Positions 11,501 through 23,500 of a stretch of DNA of 64,000 nt are shown here, piece after piece. Each line of letters starts with the position of its first letter. The first letter of the stretch is position 1. Below the pieces are notes generated by a model. It was not told where the DNA came from. It saw only the letters and a list, made by a program, of their open reading frames with translations, and searched no databases. The stretch spans positions 58,727,463 to 58,791,462 of the forward strand of contig OZ024833.1 in assembly GCA_964016985.1 (NCBI GenBank), given 5' to 3'. This DNA is from Anodontia alba (Eukaryota; Mollusca; Bivalvia; Lucinida; Lucinidae). Both the position numbers and the translations under genes were made by a program.

Positions 11501-14500
11501 CAAGTCCTGATATGCTGGATGAGTGGTAAAACAGTGTAGACCCTGAATCTGGGTGTGCACTGTTTGCTCAGGCCTGTCTTTGTTTGTCAGTGTTGAGGTT
11601 TTACGGCCCAGTCAACCCAGGGTTTTTTTTACTTAACCACACTTTTATTGGGCAGGCTTGCCCGGTAGTTCTCTAAGTAGGTAACCAGTATTGTGCACAT
11701 TTTTTCGCCAGTAACTGACAACTGCCCTTCTTGAATAAGCTGAAGGGTGAGAATGACCGTAGAAAATATTTCCTGACCAATCTCCACAAAAGAATGTTGC
11801 CAACCCGACAGGGGTCGAACCCGCAACCTCTTGATCACCAGTATGACGAGCATACAACTGAGCCACCAAGGCCGGCAATTTGTCTGACTACTTAAGGAAT
11901 AATATGGTATATGTTGATTAAGAAATAATTTTTCCCAGCTGTGACTTATTGTGAATAGCGTATGGTGCTGGAGGACAAATTGCAAAGTATTAATTCTCAA
12001 TGGCAAAGCCAGCATGAATTAATATTCCACATAGGCACAAAAGGAACGCAGTTTTCCCAGATGGCACATTTCCGGAAAACTGCGTTCCTTTTGTGACCTA
12101 TCTATAATATTCGCATCTGCCCAACAACACCATGCATTAGTCACGCTAATCCATAGAAGAGAAAAATCATTTTGATTCTAACATGATACAGAGAGGAAAA
12201 TCAACATTGTTGCAATGTTTTCTAAAGAACTGTTTTCAGTGGACAGCACTAGAAAAAATGTTTACATGTGACATCATCAGACGGGCCTTTTGCATGCACT
12301 ATGTTGATGACATGAATTATTGTAGTTTACTCAGTGAGCTTTCCATTTGGCTCAATTGGAAAACGTTAATATCATGTTAGAATACATCTTAACAAATGAC
12401 TTAGTGTTCAAAATTTAACCCATTAAGTGCCTATCAGAATTGCAGCAGGTGACATTTCTTTGTACTTTTCAGAGAAGTTAAGTCTTGACATTTCATGTGA
12501 ATTGTCTGCTAAGCAGACAATTCACATGAATGTCTTATTTTCTCTGAAAAAAAAAAAAAAAGAAAAGAAATTTAGAATGTCATCTGGTATAATTTTTATT
12601 AGTTTTAGGATTAATCAATGAAAAACATGCAAAAGCAAAAACTGTACTGAAAACATTCTGTTCTTTTCTTTTTCCTTCAAAAACACAGCCCTAGATATAA
12701 GCTGGCAATCAGATTTTTATTTTCTAATCTCTTCAAAAAAGTACATGTGATAGTAGTTATCAAATCATCTCAGACAGGTAATTGAATATCCACAATATAT
12801 GAGCTATATTTTGATTATATGCCTTCAGGGTGTAAGTGGCCAGTGAAGGCCCAGATGTGTGCAGTCTGATCAACACCTTCACTGTCCACTTACAGTCACT
12901 GGATACTGAAGAATACTGATGTATAGAAAAGGTCTTTATCAAAAGTGCAGCTGTGATGGCCAATCTGAATCTTTACTGTCCTCGCATAGCCTAAAGACCC
13001 TTTTTTCTCAGATGGGGTTCATATGTTTTTATAAAAAAACAAACAAAAAAAAAACAAACAGGAATGTACACCATAACCTCTTTATAACACTGGGAAACCA
13101 TGTTAAATCAAAACAAAAATATCTAATTATATGGAAAAATGACCATAAATGATGGTCATTTTTCTATATAATCTATACATTTTTGTTTTGATCACAACAC
13201 CTTTGAGGTCCACCCTTAAACCGTCTTATATCCAAAGCATCTTATAATGAATCATTTTATAAAGAGGTTGCAGTGTACAGAGGACTTGTTAAGTTGGAGT
13301 ATCAGGTGATAATTCTGGGATAATTTTTCTTATTTCTCCATAAAACCATATGTTGTGGGTACTCATTAGAAGTGCCTCACCAAGGCACTTCTAATGAGTA
13401 CCCACAAAATATGTTTTTATGGAGAACTGGAGAAAATTTTATGGAGAACTGGAGAAAATTTTATGGAGAACTGGAGAAAATTATCCTAGAATTATCATCA
13501 AATACTCCTCTGTATCAAGTCCCCTGAGTGTACATAGTTCCAGTGCCAGCCTCGATGGCTCAGCTGGATGCGCATCCGACTGGTGATCAGGAGGTTGCAG
13601 GTTTGGCAACATTCTTTCGTGGACATTTGATCATAAAACATTTTGTACAGTCATTCTCTCCCTTCTGTTGATTTTAGCAGGGCACTTGTCAGTTTCTTGT
13701 GAAAGAATGTGCACAATACTTATTAACCGCTTAGAGGACTAAACCTGCCCAGTGAAAGTGTGGTTAGGTAAACTGACTGCGCTCGACATGACTCCATTGG
13801 GTTGATTGGGCTGTAAAACCTTAACACAAACATAGTTCCAGTAAGAGGGTGTATCATGTAAATATTTTTCTTATACATATATCTCCATGAAACCATATGC
13901 TGTAGGTACTCATTAGAATTGCCTCAGCGAGGGACATCTAATTAGTACCTGCAAAAAAGGTGTTTGTGGAGAAATAAGAAACGCATCAAAACTTTTTGGA
14001 TGAAAAAGGTGCCTTATTTGGAGGAATGAAAATAATAATACTGTTTCTTTGTCAAGACAGTCTGATGCTGTGATGTCTGAAGCACTGACATGTATACAAA
14101 TAAATTTGGTTCTTAGGCCAGCATTGTTTTATTAACTGATTTACAATACCATATCTGCCAGTATATATTTTTCCATCTATTTTGAAATACAAAATTTACA
14201 TTTTAATAGTTTTACTTTATTTTCCTATCAAACAACAGTTTATGAATGATTGTTAAGACTAAATTAATTTAATACACTATCTTTCTTTTCCCATATCTGC
14301 CACCACTTTTTTTCCCTTCCCCCATGCCCACTCGCACCTAAGTCCCAAACTTTTAAAAATAAATAAATCAAAAAAGTTCCTGTAAATGTATTTAATAAAA
14401 ACATGCTGGCCTTACCTTTTCAATTGTGCCTTAAGATTTTCATCATCATTTCCTCTAGCATACCATTCTTTTTTGCTGTCAGAATTATTTGAAAAAAAAA

Positions 14501-17500
14501 AGAAAAAAGTAAATGCTGAATTTGTCAATCAGTAGCAGTTGCTGTCAGGGCTTTAAACAAGGCTCTTTTTTATAGCCGAAAGTTGATATTTTTCTGATTT
14601 CTATAGAGAAACATGTGAGTACTCAATAGAAGTGCCTCACTGAGGTGCTTCTAATGAGTACCCACAATATATGTTTTAGGAGAGAAATAAGAAAACAATT
14701 ACATCTGGATAGCCTCTTATCTAGAGCAGGGCCCAGTTGTTCAAAGCATTTTTAGTTTCACAAGCTCATTAACTAAGATAATCTCGGAAATTTTGCAGTT
14801 AAAACCCTATGTTTCAACTAATAAAATCCTTCTTAACCCTTAAAGCACCAATCACAACTGCAGCAGACAACACTTTTAAATATTTTTTTAGTTATTTTTC
14901 TTAGAAAATAAGTCTTGACATTTCATATGAATTATCTGCTTGGGCGGACAAGTTCCAATATTTGGGAAAAGTATGGTAAAAAGTTAAGGTGTTGGATTGC
15001 TTAGGGTAAATACAGTACATGAGTACACTGACACCAATCTGTGTTCAACTCATTAGGATTCTATAACTAAAAGTGTGAGTATTCTTCCTAATTTTGTCCA
15101 TCTCAAATGATCACACATGCATGTATATCATATCTTAGATTGCCATAACTTATCCAAAATGGTCAGTTTGTTTGTTTGTGTTGAGGTTTTACAGCCCAGT
15201 CAACTCAATGAGGTCATGTTGAGCATGGCCGGTTTACCTAACCACACTTTTACTGGGCAGACTTAGTCTTCTAAGCAGCTAACCAGTATTGTGCACATTC
15301 TATCGACAGAAACTGACAACTGTCCTTCTTGAATCAGTGGAAGGGAGAGAATAACCATAGAAAATATTTCATGATCATATCCCCATGTAACCTCCTGATC
15401 ACCAGTCAGACGCGCATCCAACTGAGCCACCCAGGCCTATGCCCTTACCATACTTATCCTAAACAAGAAATTGCCAATAAGCAGTGCTTATTAGATACCA
15501 GCCTCCACCCCAAGGACCAAAATGTAAAGGGTGGACGGACAGACAGACATATGGACAGACAACATGAAAACAATAATTCCCCCACCCTCACAAACAGTTT
15601 GTGCGTGTGTGTGTGTGTGTGTGTGTGTGGTAGTGGTGGGGGGTGGGGGGGGGAGGGTGGGGGGCAGGGAAGGCGGTCTAAACATGAACAACTCTATTTG
15701 ACTACCTGGTAAAATGTCTAAAATGAGCTGGGAGAATGACTGTCAGATTCTGTTTAAACTGCTCCTTTAGAATCAATTGATCTCAGCCTACACGGATAAG
15801 CCGGCACCTTTTTTTTTTTTTTTCAACCAAAAAAAAAAATAGATATCTTTCTTATGTCTCCACAAAAACACAAAAACATATGTTGTGGCTACTCATTAGA
15901 AGCACCTCACCGAGGTGCTTCTAATGAGTAGCCACAACATATGTTTTCATGCAGAAATAGAAAAATATCTGAATACTTCTCTTATCCAGAGCTAAGGGTA
16001 ATCTGATACCTAATTTTCCTCGTTCTGGCTGCTCGTTTTTCTTTTGCAACTAGAGCATTGTCACCTTCTGGCGCTAGTTTCTTCAGTCTATACTTATAGA
16101 TTCTGTCGGTAGCTTGAGACACTCTCAACTGCTCATACTGTTTCTGTCTTTCACTCATCGTGCCACTACCAATACCCTGGAAAATCACATTAACCCTAGT
16201 CCTGCTGAACCAAGCCATGACCTGCCTTTGCAAACAGTGTAGATTCAGATCCGTTGGCTTCTGAAGAAGCCAACTGATCTGGATCTGCACTGTTTGTCAT
16301 TAAATTTGTGAATTTGTATCAACAACCTAGATCAAGTGATCTGTTGGCTGAAAATCAGAAGTGGGTGTGGCATCTTAATTTATTCAGCATTGCAAGGAAT
16401 AACTTTAACACTTAACTTGCTCTCAGCAAATTCAGCAGAAGAAAGATATTGTTTTCTTATATTTCCCAGAAAACAGAATTAACATTTCATGCAACTATCC
16501 CCAATAAGGACAGACCCTTTTACAATTTTGTTTTGTTTCATTACACAATTTTTGACATGAAAGTTGTGAATAATTACAAACAAATCCAGCCAGTTTGCAA
16601 TATAATGTCTGTAATATGCATTTTAATTTATACAAAAATTCCACCAAAAGTGTGATTACACCTGCCAATGCCTGTCAGAATTATAAGCCAGTTAAACACT
16701 AAAATTTGCATAAAGAATAACAAAGTCATTTGACCATGATATGTAGGTCATGGTGGCAAAATTACGCTTTTTGAGCCCCTGGTAAGTAGGCTGGAAGCGT
16801 ATGTCATGTTTGATAATTGCTGGTTATAATTATGATTAATCAGAAATGGAGTTAAATTCTAGGGTTGACACACAAAAATGACAAAGCCCCAAAGAAATAA
16901 AGGTCAGGATCATATAACGATATAGGATAATATGGAAGGTTTTATGACTGTAGGTTATACAGTTAATCAGAAATAGTGCTAAATGCTAGGGTTGGCATAT
17001 ACAGTGATAATGTCATTTGAATATGAAATACATGTCAAGGACACTGCCATCTGAATGTGAAATACATGTATATGTCAAGGTTATAAAATAACACTGCAGC
17101 ATTTGAGTCCATGTTAGGGAGAGAGCACATGCTAGGCTAGATGATTGTAGATGTTATCATTAATCAGAAATGGAGCTACAGAATAGTATTGACATAAAAA
17201 AAAAAACAACAAGAAAACAAGAGGCCCACAGGCCACGGCTCGCTCACCTGAGTGAAATAGCCACTGCATAATATATATATATGCAAATCTTATGCAACAT
17301 TTTTTTTCAAATCCTGTCATTGCAACTAATCAAAGGATTGTCATTTTGAGCAGTTCTTGGTTTTAAAGAAGAAGAATGTGTTTATTATTATTTTTTTACC
17401 ATTAATGGGCATGACAGTCAATGGAGTGTGACCATTTGAACAAACCTTCAATCCTGTTTCAACAGTAGGATCATCATGAAATTTGGTGAAAATTGGCTAA

Positions 17501-20500
17501 GTGGTTTCAGAAGAGATGTTGTTTAACAATATCATGATTTCAAACATGTATACATCACAGGGGAAGGGGAAGGTAACCCTCGCAGAATAAAATTTTGACT
17601 GTAATTTAAAGCTCTTGCTACCTTAATCATATATTTTAAGATACTTCAGGTATTTCTGTCTTTGCGTGTGTGTTCATTGCTCTCAAGGGTCATTCTTTTT
17701 ATGATCTATTTATCTTCACAGAATGCAGGGACTTACCAAGCTCTCATCTTCATTGAATAAGAAAAGAAATGATGGGAAAAGGGGTATTTCAACTGCATGT
17801 TACCACTCCCAACAATGCTACACATCCTAAATCTATGCAAGACAAGAGACAAGCTTATCACGGTCTTCTTTCCCTGTTGGTGCACAACAGGAACAGGGTC
17901 TTTCTCTACTGGCATGCAACAGGGTCTTCTTTCCCTGCTGTTGTTCACAAGGGTCTCCTTTCCCTTCTGGTGTTTAACTAGTCTTCTTTCCCTGCTGGTG
18001 CTTTACAAAGTTCATGCCATGGCAACCAACCAAAAAAAAAAAAAAAAAAAAAATTGGCTACAGGTCATAAAACACACAAACTGGGTAGGCAATCATGAAA
18101 CGATCATAACTGCCAAATATGGTTCACCTCACTTCACTGGTTATGGAGAAAATACAATTTAAACACTTTCCCCATTATAAGTCTATGGGAGCTTTTTGTT
18201 GCCATGGCAACCAAACCTAGAGACAGATCAACATAATTTTAGCTATTCTGAATTGCCCTTACCTCAGCAACATTTGTACCAAACTAGAGTCATACTGCTT
18301 CAGTGGTTTTGAAGTTGTCATTTAAAAAATTCCCTTTTCTTAATTTTAAGTTGCCATGACAACCAAACAAAATGACCACTGGTCATAAAACACAAACACT
18401 GAGTAGACAATCATCAAATGATCATAACTGTCAAATATGGTTCACATCACTTCACCTGTTATGGAGAAAATGCAATTTAACCATTTTCCCATTATAAGTC
18501 TATGGGACCTTTCTGTTGTCATGGCAACCAAACCAAGAGGCAGATCCCTGTAATTTTAGCTATTTTGCAATGCCCTTATAAAAGCAACATTTGTCAGAGT
18601 CATACTGCATTAGTGGTGTTGAAGGAGTTGTCAGTTGTCATTTAAAAAAATCCCTTTTCAAAAATTAAAAGTTGCCATGGCAACAAAACAAAACGGCCAC
18701 TGGCCATAAAACTCATATACTGCATTTACAATCATTAAATGATCATAACTGCCAAATACTGTTCAAATCACTTCACTGGTTATGGAGAAAATGAATTTAA
18801 CCATTTTGCCATTATAAGTCTATGGGAGCTTTCTGCTGCCATGGCAACCAAACCATATGGCAGATCACCATAATTGTAGCTACTTTGAATTGCCCTTACC
18901 CAAGCAACATTTGTACCAAATTAGAGTCATACTGCTTCAGTGGTTTTGGAGGAGATGTCATTTAAAAAAAAATCTTTTTTTTTTTTTAATTTAATGTTGC
19001 CATGGCAACCAAACAAAATGGCCACTGGTCATAAAACACATAAACTGATCATCCAATGATCATAACTGCTAAATATGGTTCACATCACTTCACTGGTTAT
19101 GGAGAAAATGCAATTTAACCATTTTCCCATTATAAGTGTATGGGAGCTTTCTGTTGCCATGGCAACCAAACCAAGAAGCAGATCACCATAATTTTAGCAA
19201 TTTTTAAAGGCCCCTAGCCAAGCAACTTTCTTACCAAGTTAGGGACAAATCACTTCAATGGCTTTGGAGGAGTTATTTGAAACTGTTAACGGACAGACAA
19301 CTGGACAGACACTCCAAAAATTCGGGTTTAGGGGCTACATCCCATTGTAAATTTCCATCGGGTTTTAAGGGCTATAAGCTCCCTAACCGAAAGGTTTATA
19401 ATGTATCTTAAAGGAATAAAGCATAATGTGGTTTCAAAACCCCTAACCCAAAATGTTGGCTCGGACAGATGGACGGACGGACGACAGACAAAGAATGATC
19501 ACTATAGCTCAAGATGAGCTAAAAAATGACAGTTATTCAACAGTGAAATATAGGTTAGGGTCATAAAAGATGATTGTAGATGTTACAGGGACGGATATTG
19601 GAAATGGCTCTAAAAATTGTTAGACACAAAAAATACAGTATAAACCAACCCAACAAATCTTATTTATTCCCAGTATAAACTTACCTCATGGCTTAGAAAC
19701 TGTCGGTGTTGTGGAGCTCTCCATTTTAAAATTGTGTCATCATCATCATCTTCATCATCTACAACTTCAATATTGTTATCAGCTTGAATCTTCCTCTGAA
19801 ATGTTACATAGACTAAGTTTTAAGATGCTGCTGGCAAAGTCAGATGATGACAAAAGAGGTATTTTGTCCCCGAAAATCAAAGGTCTAGACAAAAGGGCTA
19901 TCAAAACTTATACTTTCCTTATTTTCTATGAAAACATATGTTGTAGGGACTCATTAAAAGTCACTTGATGAAATATTTATATTTTGGTACCCACAACATC
20001 AGTTTTTGTGGAGAAATAAGATTAAAAAAAAAAACCCATACTTTTCGGTTGTCACTTATCTAGAGCTATGCTTCAAATACAGAGTGTGGTATTCAGGGCT
20101 CCAGAAGAGATGATTCTTTTTATCCAAAAAGTATAGATATTTTGCTTTTTTTCAGGGATATACCTTAACAATTTTTGTCTTAGGGCCCAGCCTGCCACGT
20201 TTTAAACAACATCATGCCAGTGAGTATTTTATTCCAAAGTGTAGAGATCCAGCCCAAAATCTAGAGCCACAGGTGACTTACAGGGGCCCAATCACCCATA
20301 GACTGCCTCCAGTCTCCACTGTCTAAATTGACAGGGGCCCAGTCACCTGTAGACTGGCTCCAGTCCCCAATGACTAAACATTTTTTTCTTATTACTCCTT
20401 TTGATAATCCACTAAAATAAAACCAAAATAATATCATGACTATAAAGGCTGGTCACTACTGACCAGCCTTTATAGTCATGATATTATTTTGGTATTATTT

Positions 20501-23500
20501 CAGCAGATCAAACAGGATTATAAGGAAAAAACATTTAGACACTGGAGCCAGTCTACAGGTGACTGGGCCCCTGTCAATTTAGACAGTGGAGACTGGAACC
20601 AGTCTATGGGTGATTGGGTCCCTGTCAATTTCCATCCCTATCATTTCTCCACAAAAACATACCAGTATACAGTGGGAACTCATCATAAGTGCCTTTGCAA
20701 GGCCCTCTTATGAGTATTCACACTATGTTTCTATGCAGGTACTCATTAGAAGCATCTCACATATTTTTTGTGTGTAAATAAAAAAAATCTGGATACTCGT
20801 CTTTTCTGGAAAGAGTAACAAGTTATCTTACAAAAATAACTTAGAATAGTTATAAGAGTTGTAACACAAAACAGTTACATCCCTAACTGATTTTCCTAAA
20901 TATATTCAGAACATAATTCCTCACAATACTACAGTAAATGTCCTAAAATTTAGAAAACTACTAAGTACATTCCATACTTTTCTGACCTAACTTTTATGCA
21001 CTTGTTTCTTAAAATATTTAATGGAATGGCAAAAAGTGTAGACTCTGATCAGACTGCTCCTTCATAAGCAATCTGATCTGGTACTAAACTGTTTGCATAC
21101 GTCATTTGCAGGCATTTGGTCAGAAATTTTGGTGTATATGAAATTTTAGGACATTTACCATTAACTACTCAGCTCCAACAAACAAAATGTTAAGATTAAT
21201 AATCCTAACATTTTGTTTGTTTGAGCTGAGTCTAACATCACTAACAACACATTTCACTTACGATGGTGTTTGATGTGATGGTGGGAATTGATGCTCTTTT
21301 ATAGTGTCACCTCCACAAAGTACCATGACCCCCTCCCCCCTTCCCCCCCCCCCCCCCCACACACACACACACACAGACACACACACATGGTACTACCACC
21401 AGTCACATTATACTTTTTTTTATAATTTATTTTTATTTTCAAAAAATCATACACAATAATTTTACATTGCAGACTGCTTCATTCTATGCCAGAATTTATA
21501 ACCACAGAAATTCAAGACATTAAATTACACATAAAATATTGTATGATTTGATGGATGTTTACTAACTGTGACACGGCACCAGACTCCCATCCCCAATACT
21601 GAGGTTCCAGTAGTCCCCATGCCATATAACAGCTCGCAAACACTCCCTCTGTTTACCTATACCATAGAGTTCACCAACAGAGAGGGGACTGGGACAAAAA
21701 AGGACACATCCATCAATTCTTTTTTCTCTCTTTCTCTTTTTTTTCCTTTGGTATTACCCATACTAGGGCGAAGTGCTAGTACTTTTTCAAATACACAAGA
21801 TAATCCTATATATGTTCTTTTTTCCTCATGTAGATACCATATTTACCATAATCCTTCGGACATACAGGTCTTAGCAAACAGTCTGATCGAATCCACACTA
21901 CATGACATCATCTCATAACTTCCGATAATAAGACATTTAAAAATTTCAATGTTCTGGACAAACATATAAAAAGCCAAGGTGTCTGAATATTTAGGGTAAA
22001 TAAGGTATCTTAATGAATTGTCTGAGTAACAGAATATGCTTCACCAGTCACATTATACTGACTAGGGCTGAGACGACTCAAGGTTCATATCTGGTAGACA
22101 CTTACCCAGGTACAAATGTACCACCCATTACCCAAATGTTAATTATAGAATACATCAATAATAAAAATTAAGTTCAAGCAAATAGAGCAAAGATCAACAT
22201 GACTGGTTTGTATAACTTCACATTGTCCTCGATCTTACCAATCCATTTTAGTACACTATAAAATGAGCATTGTTATGTTACGATTCTTTCTGCTTACTGC
22301 GTACTTTTTTCATTCAAATGTATATTTTTCTAACCATTGGCATGCCTAAAACGCCATTGTAACAGGTACTCATGGGTAATAGGACATCAGTTACCCAGCT
22401 ACAAAATGTCTACCTATCCCAGCCCTAATATTGACACAAGTGCAACCAGGCTTATCTCTACCTCTTGAACTTCTTCCTGATGCTGAGTGCCAAGCAAAAG
22501 AGCAGTGACTACCAATTTTAGGGAGTCACAGCTTGTCTAAATTAGGACCTTGGTTCAAACTCACAACCTACCAATGCAAAGGCAGTGCTCTTACGACATA
22601 GCAACAGATAAGGCACTTTTTTCATCCAAAAAATGCTGATACCTTTCTTATTTCTCCACAAAAAACATATGTTGTGGGTACTCATTAGAAGCGCCTCAGC
22701 GAGGTGCTGCTAATGAATACCCACAACATATGTTTTCATGGAGAAATAGGAAAAATATTATGTGGATACCCCCTCTTATCTGTAGCTATGTTACGAGCAA
22801 CTTGGATTGACAACACTTACACTTGGACAAGTCCATTACACTATAGTCAACTCTCATTATCTCGAATTCCAAGGGACTCTCTGAAATACTTCGAGATATC
22901 CGTACCTCGACATATCAGATTTGCAAAATTGAGAAAAAATACTTTGAACAACCACATTTAACAAATTTATATGTAATTGGACTCTTGAAGTCAGAGATAC
23001 AGTGAAAATATTGTGGAAAAGAGGAGAAATTGCAATTTCTCCTCTTTTCCACAATATTTTTTTACCTGTTGTTAGATTTTCATGTTTAGGCAGGGACAAG
23101 ATTTTCACTTCGAGATAAGCGGTTAATCGAGATAGGCGAGGTTGAGATAATGAGAGTCAACTGCATATGGTAATATATTTAAAAATCTCTCGCTATACAG
23201 CAAACAGTTCAGACAAAGGGTGCAAAGCTGGACCAGTTTGATCTTGGTCTACATTGTTTGCTCCAAAATGTCAATCCAAATATTTAGCATGGTATATGCA
23301 TTTCATCTTCTGTCCTGACAATCACAAAAAATTTCCATATCCATACCAATAGCTTTAACCTTTATCACTCTCTAAGCAAATTCAGCAGATGAAACTTTAA
23401 ATATTTTTCTTATAGAAAATAGGATTTGACATTTTCTGCAAATAGTCTCCTTAGAAGACAATTTGCATGAAATGCCAAATCTTATTTTCTGGGAAAAACA

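Noticed and set aside
17733..17800. Possible extra DNAJC28 exon with donor 'GAGCTTG|gtaagt'
   Set aside because: The acceptor-to-donor length (56 nt) does not fit phase 0 on both sides, and the flanking exons already join as [14 protein letters not shown], as in the family.
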